Positions 16,522 through 24,944 of a DNA stretch of 64,000 nucleotides are shown here, piece after piece. Numbering within the stretch: the first letter of the stretch is position 1; every line of letters begins with the position of its first letter. Both the position numbers and the translations under genes were made by a program. Below the pieces are notes generated by a model. The model had not been told where the DNA came from. It did not search any database and saw nothing but the letters and a program-made list of their open reading frames with translations. The DNA is from Paenibacillus macerans (GTDB lineage: Bacteria; Bacillota; Bacilli; Paenibacillales; Paenibacillaceae): contig NZ_JAMBOE010000001.1 of NCBI RefSeq assembly GCF_023715465.1, forward strand, positions 248,001 to 312,000, read 5' to 3'.

Positions 16522-18054
16522 TCATGTAACGGGGGCAGGATTGAACAGACTTATTGCGTTATGCAGCCCCCACTGCTCGGCCCAAGTTTGCCTGCGCCCG
16601 CTGGCTACGTCCAAAATGAATCTGAAGATCTCCCAACCAACACCCTCGATCGTGGCCTCGCCGTCTGCGATCCGCCCCGCGTTGATATCGATCAGGTCAT
16701 GCCATTGCTCGGCCAATGCATTGCGGCTCGCTACTTTAATGACTGGGGCCATCGCCAAGCCGTATGGAGTGCCCCGGCCGGTCGTAAAGACCTGCACATT
16801 GATGCCGGAAGCAAGCTGCAGCGTGCCGCATACAAAATCGCTGGCCGGCGTCGCGGCAAAAATCAGCCCTTTTTGTGCCGCTTTTTCGCCGGGACCCAGA
16901 ACCGCCGTAATCGGGCTGCTGCCGGATTTGACGATCGAACCCAGCGATTTTTCCACAATGTTCGCCAGACCTCCTTTTTTGTTTCCCGGTGTCGGGTTAG
17001 CGCTCCGATCGGCCTGGCCGCGCTGCAAATAGGCATCATACCATTCCATTTCACGGATCAGCGCCCGTCCGACCTCCTCATTCACGGCCCGCGGCGTAAG
17101 CAGATGAACGGCATCGCGAACCTCGGTCACTTCGGAGAACAGCACCGTCGCCCCGGCGCGTACCAGCAGATCGGCGGCATAACCGACAGCCGGATTCGCC
17201 GTGATGCCGGAGAAGGCGTCGCTTCCCCCGCATTGCAGGCCGACCACCAGAGCGGAAGCGGGACAGGTGACGCGCTTGCGGCGGTTCAATTTTTCCAGCC
17301 GTGCTTCCGCCATTTCCATAATCGCTTGAACCATCGGGATAAATCCTTGATAATCCTGCAGCGAAACCACCTTGGAGGCGCTATCTTGATCCGTAATGAG
17401 ACGATCCGGCTGCAGCTTCTCGCAGCCTAAGCCGACAACCATCAGCTCGCCGCCAAAATTCGGATTAGCCGCGATGTTCCGTATGGTGCGAATCGGGATG
17501 ACGGCATCGGGGGCCTGGATCGCCACGCCGCAGCCATACGTATGATGGATTGCCACCACATCGTCCACCTGCGGATATTTGGGCAGTAGCTCTTCCTTGA
17601 TCCGCTTTACCGCATAATCCAGCACACCCGACACGCACTGTACGCTCGTCGTAATCCCGAGGATGTTTTTGCTGCCGACGCTGCCATCCGGATTGAGGTA
17701 TCCCTCGAACGTAAAGCCTTCAAGCGGCGGCTGAGACGGCGGAACTTTGGTGGCGAGCGGCAGCTCGCGGAGCAACGGCGGCGTTGGAAGTTCGATTAAT
17801 GACTCGCCCACCCAACTGCCTTGCAGGATGGAGCGTAACGCGTAGCCGATGATTTCACCATAACGAACGACAGCTTCTCCCTGGGCCACATTCGCCAAGG
17901 CGACCTTATGCCCCTGCGGAACATGCTCCGTTAGCTTAAGGCCGCATGGAAATACGGTGCCTTCGGGCAAACCTCCCGCATTGACAATGATCGCCACATT
18001 ATCCTTTTCATGAACCTTAATGTACAAAGGAGCATCATTGCGTAGATTATTCAT
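16522..18054 (-). CDS. garD: Galactarate dehydratase
   Basis: Start set at ATG 18054 ([21 protein letters not shown]) with AAGGAGG upstream. The 510-residue product has the UxaA/GarD family layout: an N-terminal SAF-like domain ('[18 protein letters not shown]'), then the large catalytic domain with '[15 protein letters not shown]', 'VGLGCEK', '[16 protein letters not shown]' and '[12 protein letters not shown]'. These are altronate/galactarate dehydratase signatures; the full N-terminal domain and the garK/gudD/garR neighbours favour galactarate. It makes 5-keto-4-deoxyglucarate. It has its own promoter copy and terminator, so it is transcribed separately from the garK operon but probably under the same control. 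Confidence 0.9.
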   Translation of the reverse strand: MNNLRNDAPLYIKVHEKDNVAIIVNAGGLPEGTVFPCGLKLTEHVPQGHKVALANVAQGEAVVRYGEIIGYALRSILQGSWVGESLIELPTPPLLRELPLATKVPPSQPPLEGFTFEGYLNPDGSVGSKNILGITTSVQCVSGVLDYAVKRIKEELLPKYPQVDDVVAIHHTYGCGVAIQAPDAVIPIRTIRNIAANPNFGGELMVVGLGCEKLQPDRLITDQDSASKVVSLQDYQGFIPMVQAIMEMAEARLEKLNRRKRVTCPASALVVGLQCGGSDAFSGITANPAVGYAADLLVRAGATVLFSEVTEVRDAVHLLTPRAVNEEVGRALIREMEWYDAYLQRGQADRSANPTPGNKKGGLANIVEKSLGSIVKSGSSPITAVLGPGEKAAQKGLIFAATPASDFVCGTLQLASGINVQVFTTGRGTPYGLAMAPVIKVASRNALAEQWHDLIDINAGRIADGEATIEGVGWEIFRFILDVASGRRQTWAEQWGLHNAISLFNPAPVT

Positions 18055-18075
18055 ATGAACGGCCTCCTTACTCTT

Positions 18076-18119
18076 CCGCATGACCTCACTATACTCCCTT
18101 GTACTCTTTTTCACATTGG
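18076..18119 (-). promoter_or_regulatory. Promoter/operator copy B, upstream of garD
   Basis: Second copy of the 44-bp control element: 40 of 44 bases match 16351-16394. The -10-like TATAGT is at 18088-18093, giving a leader of about 30 bases to garD, against about 200 for garK. Confidence 0.7.
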
Positions 18120-18299
18120 CGCCCATCCCAAAGTTTTGCGCTTCTGGCCAGAAAAATTTGGACTCCCGCACAACAATTCGCAATCCGCGTCCGCTTAACG
18201 TTTATCCCCCCCGCGTCCTGCGTGCCGGCTGTCGAGTTTATCGGTTTTCATGGGAAGAAGGACGGCCCAATAGGATCAACTGCAATCCCCCACGGCAAT

Positions 18300-18483
18300 C
18301 AACTGCAAAAGTGCATCTGATTTCCCGCAAATTTACGTTTTTGAGCGATTGAAATGCAAAAGTGCATCTCATTCGGGGCTGTTCGATAAAAAAGGAACTT
18401 TGGGCCGGGAATGAAATGCATTTTTGCAGTTGAGCCACCTATTTCGAAGAATTTCGACGAAATTCGTATGCACATTTGCACTT
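18300..18483. repeat. Four TGCAAAAGTGCAT-type repeats
   Basis: ACTGCAAAAGTGCATCT (about 18302), ATGCAAAAGTGCATCT (about 18353), the reverse-oriented ATGCATTTTTGCAGT (about 18416) and TATGCACATTTGCACTT (about 18467). Each is itself a near-palindrome (TGCA-x-TGCA), and a partial copy CAACTGCAA lies near 18279. Spacing is about 50-60 bp. Confidence 0.65.
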
Positions 18484-18527
18484 CGTGGGAATCCCCCTCC
18501 TCACCCGCCTCTGCATTTTATATCTCA

Positions 18528-18569
18528 AAAAAAACCGCCTGAGCGGTTTTGTCCGTTCGGCGGTTTTCG
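18528..18569 (-). terminator. Terminator of the FAH-nitroreductase-YbaK operon
   Basis: AAAACCGCC-TGA-GGCGGTTTT type stems: two overlapping copies of the ACCGC/GCGGT stem, with runs of A and T on both sides. It lies 70 bases past the YbaK stop codon and could work in both directions. Confidence 0.75.
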
Positions 18570-18642
18570 TTAAATCATATCTTTCCATTCACTTTGCATG
18601 AACCTGTTATACAATCGTCCGCGCTTCAGGCGTCAAGGTTTT

Positions 18643-19134
18643 TTAGCTAACCTCTCCCTCGTCCCGGACCAGCGGAACAAATCTTCCTTTCACCTGCTCA
18701 GCCAGCAAATGCGGCTCAAGCTCCATCTGCAGCCCGATTTTGCCGGCACTGACCAAAATGGTATCCAGGCTTTCGGCCGTGTTGTCCAGGAAGGTGGGAT
18801 ACAGTTTCTTCATCCCTACCGGCGAACAGCCTCCGCGGACGTAGCCGGTCCGCTGCAGCAAGTCCTTCAGCGGCAGCATCTCCACCTTTTTGACCCCGGC
18901 GGCTTTGGCCGCCTTTTTTAAATCGAGCTCCGCGGCTACCGGAATGATGAACACAAAAATCGCTTCCCCCTGATGGGCGACCAGCGTTTTATATACCTTC
19001 TCCGGCGCTTTGCCGATTTTCTCCGCGACCGCGGTGCCGTGAATCTGTCCGTCTTCCGGATCGTACATGTAAACTTCGTATGGCGTCTTGGATTTGTCGA
19101 GCAATCGCAAGGCGTTCGTTTTGACATCTGACAT
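18643..19134 (-). CDS. ybaK: YbaK/EbsC-family aminoacyl-tRNA deacylase (Cys-tRNA(Pro) type)
   Basis: 163 residues, the full length of single-domain YbaK proteins. The conserved lysine region 'KVYKTLVAHQ' and the 'GYVRGGCSPVGMKK' loop are family hallmarks. Such enzymes hydrolyse Cys mischarged on tRNA(Pro) in trans. It lies six bases after the nitroreductase stop in a three-gene operon, with no obvious functional link. Confidence 0.9.
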   Translation of the reverse strand: MSDVKTNALRLLDKSKTPYEVYMYDPEDGQIHGTAVAEKIGKAPEKVYKTLVAHQGEAIFVFIIPVAAELDLKKAAKAAGVKKVEMLPLKDLLQRTGYVRGGCSPVGMKKLYPTFLDNTAESLDTILVSAGKIGLQMELEPHLLAEQVKGRFVPLVRDEGEVS

Positions 19135-19140
19135 AATTAC

Positions 19141-19728
19141 TTAAAGCGCGTCCTTCCCAAAGGAACCTTCAAACAGCGATTCTTTCAGCGGACGGCGGTC
19201 GTTCGGTTGTTCGCGCTCCTGCAGGTTGTCCGGCAGAACTTCTTTTTCGCCTTGGTAACCGATGGCGATGACGGCTTGAATGGTATAATCGTCCGGTACA
19301 TTCAGCACTTCGCGAGCTTTCCCGGGATCAAATCCTCCCATTGCATGGGTGATCAAACCTTTGTTATGCGCTTCTAAAGCAAGATACCCCCAAGCGGCGC
19401 CCGCATCAAAGGCATGCCAGCCGTTGGCTCCCCGTTCGGTCGCCGTTTGGGACAAGATCACGGCCAAGACGGGGGCTTTTGTACACCATACAAGGTTACC
19501 CGGCAAAATAAAGGAATGGAATTTCTCCCGATCCTCCTGCGTACGGGCGATAATAAACCGCCATGGCTGCACATTCGATGCCGAAGGAGCCCAACGCGCC
19601 GCCTCAAACAGGCTGAGCAGGACATCTTCAGGAATTTCTTTTTCCAAAAAAGAACGCGGCGACCAACGATTTATAAACTGAGACGAAACTTCGAAACCGG
19701 GTTTACGCAGATCTGCGGCATTTGCCAT
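19141..19728 (-). CDS. Nitroreductase-family FMN oxidoreductase
   Basis: Start placed at ATG 19728 (MANAADLRK), eight bases after AGGAG; the GTG at 19737 is too close to that site. The 195-residue protein has the N-terminal 'RWSPRSF' FMN phosphate-binding motif, 'ARWAPSASNVQPWRF' and the C-terminal glycine-rich 'IAIGYQG'. NAD(P)H is the likely donor; the substrate is unknown. It is the middle gene of the FAH-nitroreductase-ybaK operon. Confidence 0.88.
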   Translation of the reverse strand: MANAADLRKPGFEVSSQFINRWSPRSFLEKEIPEDVLLSLFEAARWAPSASNVQPWRFIIARTQEDREKFHSFILPGNLVWCTKAPVLAVILSQTATERGANGWHAFDAGAAWGYLALEAHNKGLITHAMGGFDPGKAREVLNVPDDYTIQAVIAIGYQGEKEVLPDNLQEREQPNDRRPLKESLFEGSFGKDAL

Positions 19729-19746
19729 TTTAAACACTCCTTAAGT

Positions 19747-20631
19747 CTACACTAGTTTGTTTTTTAACCTTCCGATGCCTTCAATCATGACTTCCATCTC
19801 ATCTCCGGCTTTTAACCACGTCTGCCGGTCCGGCGGATAACCAAGGACAACACCTTCAGGCGTTCCCGTAAAAATAACATCACCCGGCTTCAGCGTCATG
19901 TACCGGGATATGTAACTGATTAACGTCCTGCAGCCAAAAATCATGTTTTTCGTGTTGCTGGACTGCCTCAACTCTCCGTTCACTCTGCATTCGATCGCTA
20001 AGCCCGCCGGGTCCAGTTCATCGCCGGTGACGAGATAAGGTCCGATCGGCGCAAAGGAATCCAGCGTTTTGCCAAGCAGCCATTGGCTCGTTTTTAATTG
20101 CAGGTCGCGGGCGGACACATCGTTGCCGGCGCTGTACCCATATACATAGGAAAGGGCATCTTCTTCGGACACATTTCGCGCCTCTTTGCCGATAACGATC
20201 ACAAGCTCGGCCTCATAGTCCACTTGCTGTGCCGATTGGGGCAAAACGATGTCCTGCTTGTGCCCTGCCAAGGCATTGTTGAATTTACTGAACAGTACGG
20301 GCGAATCCGGAATAGCCATATTGGACTCCAGGGCATGCGTCAGGTAGTTCAGCCCCACGCACAAAATTTTCTCCGGATTCAGTACGACGGACGCAAACTC
20401 GATTTCATCCTCATCGACGCGAAAATTACTTTGTTTGTCCTTCACGTTCATCGCTCTCAGAACTGCGGCTAATTGCTCTGTCCCTTCGCTTCCGGAACGG
20501 ATAAGCAAATCCAGCGAAACGGGGAATGGCAAGCCTTCTTTAGCGGCAAAACCGCTTAAATTATAGACGGCATCTTCCGTTTTCCAGCCGATGCATAACC
20601 CGCCGCCGTTCCAGAAATGCAGCAATTTCAT
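19747..20631 (-). CDS. Fumarylacetoacetate hydrolase-family protein
   Basis: Start set at ATG 20631 (MKLLHFWNG) with GGAGG upstream. The 294-residue protein has a variable N-terminal region and a C-terminal FAH catalytic domain. Visible signatures are 'KILCVGLNYLTHA', the metal-binding 'DYEAELVIVIGKE' and 'GDVIFTGTPEGV'. Members act as 2-hydroxyhepta-2,4-diene-1,7-dioate isomerases, acylpyruvases or oxaloacetate decarboxylases, and the exact reaction cannot be read here. It heads the operon with the nitroreductase and ybaK genes and is divergent from alkC. Confidence 0.88.
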   Translation of the reverse strand: MKLLHFWNGGGLCIGWKTEDAVYNLSGFAAKEGLPFPVSLDLLIRSGSEGTEQLAAVLRAMNVKDKQSNFRVDEDEIEFASVVLNPEKILCVGLNYLTHALESNMAIPDSPVLFSKFNNALAGHKQDIVLPQSAQQVDYEAELVIVIGKEARNVSEEDALSYVYGYSAGNDVSARDLQLKTSQWLLGKTLDSFAPIGPYLVTGDELDPAGLAIECRVNGELRQSSNTKNMIFGCRTLISYISRYMTLKPGDVIFTGTPEGVVLGYPPDRQTWLKAGDEMEVMIEGIGRLKNKLV

Positions 20632-20766
20632 GTAACGTCCTCCAGTATGTGCGGGATTTTTCAATTCATTGATCACTGCGCGATGTAGACAAGACTAAAC
20701 TGGTACAATAATATTAAACCAGAAAGAAATAATTTTCCAGTGGTCAAGGAAGAACGGAGATCAAAT

Positions 20767-21888
20767 ATGGCTGATGCATTAAAATTAATATATAATGAAG
20801 CGTTTTTGCGGGAATTTAGCGAAAAGGTTCACGCGGCGTACGCGCCGTTCGATACGGAGAAATTCATGGCCGATACGATGGATACAACTTGGGACGCGCT
20901 GGAGTTGAAAGCCAGAATGCGGCGGATCACGCTGACGCTGGGCAGCCAGTTGCCGCCGCGCTTTGAGGAAGCCGTATCCGTGCTGTTTGCCATCGACGAA
21001 TCTTGCGTCGGGTTCCCTTACTTGTTTTTCCCGGACTTCGTGGAGGTTTACGGCAGCGCGGAGGAGGATTGGCTGCTGGCCATGCGGGCACTGGAGCGGT
21101 TCACGCCGAAATCGTCGGCCGAATTTGCCGTCCGCTCCTTCCTGCTGCGTGATCCAGAACGGATGATGAAGCAGATGGCGGCATGGTCCCAGCATGAGGA
21201 TGAGCATGTGCGCCGCCTCGCCAGCGAAGGCTGCCGGCCCAGCCTGCCTTGGGGACAAGCTTTGCCGATGTTCAAGCGCGACCCGGCGCCGATTCTGCCG
21301 ATCCTCGAGCAGTTGAAAGAGGACCCCAGCCTGTACGTGCGCAAAAGCGTGGCCAACAATCTGAACGACATCGCCAAGGATCACCCCGCGCTCGTGCTCG
21401 AACTTGCCCGGCGCTGGAAAAGCACGTCGCATCCGTATACCGACTGGATCGTGCGCCACGGCTGCCGCACGCTGATCCGCCAAGGTGGCCCCGAGGTGCT
21501 GGAGCTGTTTGGTTACGCCGCGCCGTCAGACACCAAGCCGGTGGTCTCGTCGGCGGCGCTCGCGGTGGAGCCTGGCACACTCCGCATCGGCGACAGCTGT
21601 GAGCTCCGCTACGAGTTGACCGTGCGCGAAGGGGAGCCGGTGAAGGTACGCGTCGAATACGGCATCGACTTCGTCAAAGCCGGAGGCAAAACATCACGCA
21701 AGCTGTTCCTGCTGGCGGACAAAACCGTCCCCGGCGGCGCGGCCGTCAGCGGAACCCGGCGCCACAGCTGGGCGGATCTTACGACCCGCCGCCACTATCC
21801 CGGCGCGCACCGGATCGCCCTGCTCGTCAACGGCGCCGAAGTCGCTAGCGCGTTGCTGCAGCTGGAGGCCGCAGCAGCGAACGGTTAG
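20767..21888 (+). CDS. alkC: AlkC-type DNA alkylation repair glycosylase
   Basis: Start set at ATG 20767 (MADALKLIYNEAF) after CGGAG. The 373-residue protein has the AlkC/AlkD superfamily HEAT-like repeat fold over about residues 1-260. The conserved 'CVGFPYLFFPDFVE', 'HVRRLASEGCRPRLPW'-like and 'VRKSVANNLNDIAKDHP' segments are visible. A C-terminal beta-rich domain of about 100 residues corresponds to the Ig-like domain known in AlkC. The family excises cationic alkylated bases (3-methylcytosine, 3-methyladenine) without base flipping. It is divergent from the FAH gene and converges on a GntR-family gene 14 bases away. Confidence 0.82.
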   Translation: MADALKLIYNEAFLREFSEKVHAAYAPFDTEKFMADTMDTTWDALELKARMRRITLTLGSQLPPRFEEAVSVLFAIDESCVGFPYLFFPDFVEVYGSAEEDWLLAMRALERFTPKSSAEFAVRSFLLRDPERMMKQMAAWSQHEDEHVRRLASEGCRPSLPWGQALPMFKRDPAPILPILEQLKEDPSLYVRKSVANNLNDIAKDHPALVLELARRWKSTSHPYTDWIVRHGCRTLIRQGGPEVLELFGYAAPSDTKPVVSSAALAVEPGTLRIGDSCELRYELTVREGEPVKVRVEYGIDFVKAGGKTSRKLFLLADKTVPGGAAVSGTRRHSWADLTTRRHYPGAHRIALLVNGAEVASALLQLEAAAANG

Positions 21889-21902
21889 CCGGTCGGCTGC
21901 GT

Positions 21903-22613
21903 TCAGTCGGCTTCTTTTGCTTCGGGCGCGGCCGAAGCGCTGATCAGCGCGCCTCCAACCTTGTCCAGATGGGCGCTCATAATGTCGGCCCCCCTGCGCC
22001 GGTCCTGGTTCCGAATCGCCAGGAGCATTTGATAATGCTCCTGGAACAGGCGGTGCGCCGACTCTTTTTCGCTGAACAACCACAAGCTCCTGCTGTCCCG
22101 GATCACTCGCATCATCATCACCGAAATGCTCTCCATCATTTGCAGCAGCAGCGGATTTTGCGTTGCTTTGGCGATCGCGAAATGGAAATTGGCGTCATGC
22201 ACCCGACTGATTTCCTCATTGCCGATCGCTTCTTCCATATGGCTCACAATCCGGGCGAGCTCGTTTAAGTCCGCTTCACGCCGGTGCTCGGCAGCCAGCT
22301 CAATGCACCCGATTTCGAGGATTTTCCGTACCTGCAGCAACTGGATCAGTTCCTGACGATTCGCGATTTGCCGGGCTTCCATCGTCTCGAGCGCCTGGGC
22401 CCTGACATAAGTCCCCCCGCCTTGCCTCGTTTCGATCAGCCCGCGGGCTTTCAGATGGCTGATCGCTTCGCGGACGGTGGAGCGGCCGACGTGATAACGC
22501 TTTGCCAAGTTTTCGATCGTGTCCAGCTTTTCGCCGGGCTTCACAAGCCCATTTTCAATAATCCGCTGTAGTTCCTCAATCATAATATCGTAATTTTTTC
22601 GACCTAAATCCAT
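21903..22613 (-). CDS. GntR/FadR-subfamily transcriptional regulator
   Basis: Start set at ATG 22613 (MDLGRKNYD) with GGAGAGGG upstream. The 236-residue product has an N-terminal GntR winged helix (about residues 1-70, 'YHVGRSTVREAISHLKARGLIETRQGGGTYV') and a C-terminal all-helical FCD domain (about 90-220) with histidines that usually bind a metal. FadR-type members sense small acids such as lactate or pyruvate. No catabolic gene is adjacent, so its target is not evident. Confidence 0.88.
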   Translation of the reverse strand: MDLGRKNYDIMIEELQRIIENGLVKPGEKLDTIENLAKRYHVGRSTVREAISHLKARGLIETRQGGGTYVRAQALETMEARQIANRQELIQLLQVRKILEIGCIELAAEHRREADLNELARIVSHMEEAIGNEEISRVHDANFHFAIAKATQNPLLLQMMESISVMMMRVIRDSRSLWLFSEKESAHRLFQEHYQMLLAIRNQDRRRGADIMSAHLDKVGGALISASAAPEAKEAD

Positions 22614-22740
22614 ATTTATTCCCTCTCCAAAATTGACTTGTTCTCCGAAATGCTTGCTAAATAACAGTCTATACAATTATCGTAAATTATGGTAGATTTA
22701 TTTTAATTTTTAAATTCATCTGAGGACAGGGAGGGCCGGT

Positions 22741-22802
22741 GGGTTGGTCGGCAGATCAACATCCGCTGTCCAGACGCTTTGCACGATTATCCCGTTTGAT
22801 CA
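22741..22802. repeat. 62-bp inverted repeat, copy 1
   Basis: Matches the reverse complement of 52371-52432 at 57 of 62 positions. It begins GGGTTGG and ends TTTGATCA. Both copies lie at the edge of similar TTTGCACGATTAT-bounded elements. Confidence 0.8.
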
Positions 22803-22909
22803 TGAAGCAGAGAAGAAGATAAATTCAGGAGAAGGAGATATCTCTTTTTTCTTTATCCCGTACATTAGCCCCCCTCCCCCTCCTGAACGAAAGGGATAAT
22901 CGTGCAAGG
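22776..22909. mobile_element. Small MITE-like element bounded by TTGCACGATTAT inverted ends
   Basis: CTTTGCACGATTATCCC on the left and GGGATAATCGTGCAAG on the right form inverted ends about 134 bp apart. The right end plus CCCCCTCCTGAAC resembles the left end of the larger element at 51789. No coding capacity. Mobility is inferred. Confidence 0.55.
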
Positions 22910-23113
22910 GAGCATGCAAAGACACCAAGACACGAACACTATAGACAGCCACCTCAACCACTCACATCAGCCACTTCAGTCCTTGCAGATTGTACCTCCA
23001 CCCCTATATTCTCCTTTTTTTGTCATACCTCAGCTCGTTTTTTAGCATAGATGAGTGCTATAATTTTCCTGAAAATCATTAATGAATGCTATGAATAAAG
23101 GGGATGGCTGGAT

Positions 23114-23515
23114 TTGAAAAAGCTCTATTACACTTCTTTTTTCTATGCGATTTTGGGTTTGCTGGCGGGGATTTTTTATCGGGAAGCGACCAGGCATAAC
23201 GGGTTCACCGGCGAGACCGCGCTGGCTCCGCTGCATACCCACATTCTGGTGCTCGGGTTTTTATTTTTTCTCGTCGTGTTATGTTTGGGCAGGCTGTTCG
23301 GCTTGCATGAAGCCAGGTCGTTTGGCGCCTGGTATCTTGTTTACAATCTCGGTTTGCTGATCACCATCGGGACGATGGCCGTTCGGGGCATGCTGGAGGT
23401 GAAGGGCAGCGACATTGCTTCCCTGCCCTATATCGCCGGACTTGGCCACATGATACTTGGTGTTGGGGTCATCTGGCTGCTGGTTTTGCTCGGAAAACGA
23501 ATACAACGGGGTTAA
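23114..23515 (+). CDS. DUF2871-like membrane protein
   Basis: 133 residues starting at TTG 23114 (MKKLYYTSFFYAILG), with AAAGGGGATGG upstream. Four hydrophobic helices; an 'H-T-H' motif (APLHTHILVLGF) in the second and 'GLGHMILGVGV' in the last resemble DUF2871 proteins, whose conserved histidines hint at heme or metal binding. Function unknown. It stands alone. Confidence 0.7.
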   Translation: MKKLYYTSFFYAILGLLAGIFYREATRHNGFTGETALAPLHTHILVLGFLFFLVVLCLGRLFGLHEARSFGAWYLVYNLGLLITIGTMAVRGMLEVKGSDIASLPYIAGLGHMILGVGVIWLLVLLGKRIQRG

Positions 23516-23535
23516 GTGCAACCATAAAGCCAAAC

Positions 23536-23670
23536 CTAACGGACTACAGCGCCGTTATTTCGCCGGAATCTGCAGTTTTTGAAATGTAACGGGCACCACA
23601 GACCTTATTCGCCATTTAGGTGCACGTATCCGGCCATTTTCAGGCAAATAAGGTCGTTCATGTCCGTTAG
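23536..23670. repeat. TAACGGACA inverted-end repeat, copy 1
   Basis: Starts CTAACGGAC and ends TGTCCGTTAG, with further inner pairing (ACCTTATTCGCC against GGCAAATAAGGT). The same pattern recurs at 41392-41518. Confidence 0.65.
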
Positions 23671-23685
23671 CCTGCGGCTTCACCT

Positions 23686-24720
23686 TTATCCCGGCAATTC
23701 AAACCGGATCTCAACAGGCTCGGCGACGGATGGAGCTTGCGGTATCCCTCCAGTTATCCCCAGCTCCAGCACCGCCGCAATCCGCTCCAGCGGTTTGACG
23801 CCAAAGTCCCGGCACCGCTCCGGGTCGTAGATCCACTCGGGTCTGGTCCGGCGTACACCCCAATTTTTCGATTTAGCCAGCAGCTGAAAGTTCTGCACCA
23901 GACAGCACGCTGCGGCAAAGTCCTCTTCCCGTTTGTGCGCATCCGCCTCTTCTTTCACCACGACGAGGAGGCAGGCTGGCGTTGGGCCGGAAACAACCGC
24001 TTGTGCATGGGCGCCGGTCATCCCGCCGGTCACAAAAATAAACCGCCAAGGCTCTCTTAACCGGTCATTCGGCGCCCAAACAGCATCGTTCAGCACTTCC
24101 AGAATGTTCTGCTCGGAAAACGGGGGCTGAAACTCCCTCTCAGGAGGCACGTCACCAAGACGAACGGCGGTCCATTTCTGCTCCGCCGGTGTTCTTTTCC
24201 GCGCCCTTGGAGCTTTATCGAAATAACCCATATGTAAAATGCCCGCGAATCTTTCGCCTTCCCGTAAACCTATTTCCGTAAAAAACAGTTCGCTTTGAAA
24301 CAGCGGATCCGTATCCCACAACATGCCCAAACCGCGCTCCCAGCCCAGCAATTGAAAATTTTGCATGATGCCGCAGGCTGCCGCGTAATTTTCGTCGCTT
24401 TCCTGCTCGTCGGCTCCTGGTTCCGCCACGACGATCAGGTGCCCCGGGATATCCGCCACCCTCCTGCTCAGGATATCCAGCATTTTGGGAGGGATCAGCT
24501 TGCCGAACATGCTCTCCTTCGTTTTGGCCAGCATGCACTCCACCAGGCGCCGGCGCGACTCCGGTGTTCCGATGTAAACGCAGCGCCACCGGGGATTACC
24601 GTCAGATTCATACAGCTCTGCCGCCTGCTTTAAAAGGGACTCCACAAGTTCCCGGGAAACCGGAGAGACGTTGAAATTCCGGATCGTTCTGCGCTCCCGG
24701 ATCGTTTTTGAAGAAATCAT
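23686..24720 (-). CDS. Fused double-domain nitroreductase-like flavoprotein
   Basis: 344 residues, about twice one nitroreductase unit. The first half (about 1-170) starts with 'IRERRTIRNF' (FMN-binding R-R-S/T-I-R) and contains 'AAACGIMQNFQLLGWERGLGMLW'. The second half (about 205-335) repeats the pattern with 'ILEVLNDAVWAPNDRLREPWRF' and 'AAACCLVQNFQLLAKSKNWGVRR' but is shorter and lacks the N-terminal arginine motif. Nitroreductases are homodimers with FMN at the interface, so this is probably an intramolecular pseudo-dimer, perhaps with one working site. AAAGGGG precedes the ATG. Two identical-type dyads lie upstream (24743, 24809). Confidence 0.8.
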   Translation of the reverse strand: MISSKTIRERRTIRNFNVSPVSRELVESLLKQAAELYESDGNPRWRCVYIGTPESRRRLVECMLAKTKESMFGKLIPPKMLDILSRRVADIPGHLIVVAEPGADEQESDENYAAACGIMQNFQLLGWERGLGMLWDTDPLFQSELFFTEIGLREGERFAGILHMGYFDKAPRARKRTPAEQKWTAVRLGDVPPEREFQPPFSEQNILEVLNDAVWAPNDRLREPWRFIFVTGGMTGAHAQAVVSGPTPACLLVVVKEEADAHKREEDFAAACCLVQNFQLLAKSKNWGVRRTRPEWIYDPERCRDFGVKPLERIAAVLELGITGGIPQAPSVAEPVEIRFELPG

Positions 24721-24742
24721 AGTTATACCCCTTTCATATATT

Positions 24743-24756
24743 GTTTATAGGTAAAC
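24743..24756. promoter_or_regulatory. Operator-like dyad GTTTA-N4-TAAAC, proximal copy
   Basis: GTTTATAGGTAAAC, extendable to a 20-bp palindrome from 24740 (ATTGTTTA...TAAACAAT), 23 bases before the double nitroreductase start. Probably binds a dimeric repressor. Confidence 0.6.
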
Positions 24757-24808
24757 AATATTAACACTTTTAATTAGGATGAATAGGCGATAACAATTAA
24801 TTAATATG

Positions 24809-24822
24809 GTTTACTTATAAAC
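24809..24822. promoter_or_regulatory. Operator-like dyad GTTTA-N4-TAAAC, distal copy
   Basis: GTTTACTTATAAAC, same half-sites and spacing as the copy at 24743; centres are 66 bp apart. It lies between the nitroreductase and the L,D-transpeptidase and could serve either. Confidence 0.5.
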
Positions 24823-24944
24823 TAAAATATCACATTTTTCCCGATTCGGCAAAAATCTTCTTACGGTAAGACGCGCATAATCCCAGCGCCCCCCGCTAAC
24901 ACTACTAACGGTTTTTTATCAACATTAATGGTGAGTAAACTACG

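Larger units (their letters stand above)
18120..18642. other. Gene-free stretch upstream of garD
   Basis: About 520 bp with no supported gene. It contains the upstream part of the garD control region, four copies of a TGCAAAAGTGCAT-like repeat, and the terminator of the YbaK gene. Short minus-strand frames here merely read through the repeats. Confidence 0.55.
22614..23113. other. Gene-free stretch with mobile-element-like repeat
   Basis: 500 bp with no supported gene. It contains the GntR promoter, the 62-bp segment shared with 52371-52432, and an element bounded by inverted TTGCACGATTAT sequences. DUF2871 gene starts at its end. Confidence 0.6.

Noticed and set aside
18238..18481. Short minus-strand frames over the TGCA repeats
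   Set aside because: Their residues come from repeat units; no ribosome site or conservation signal.
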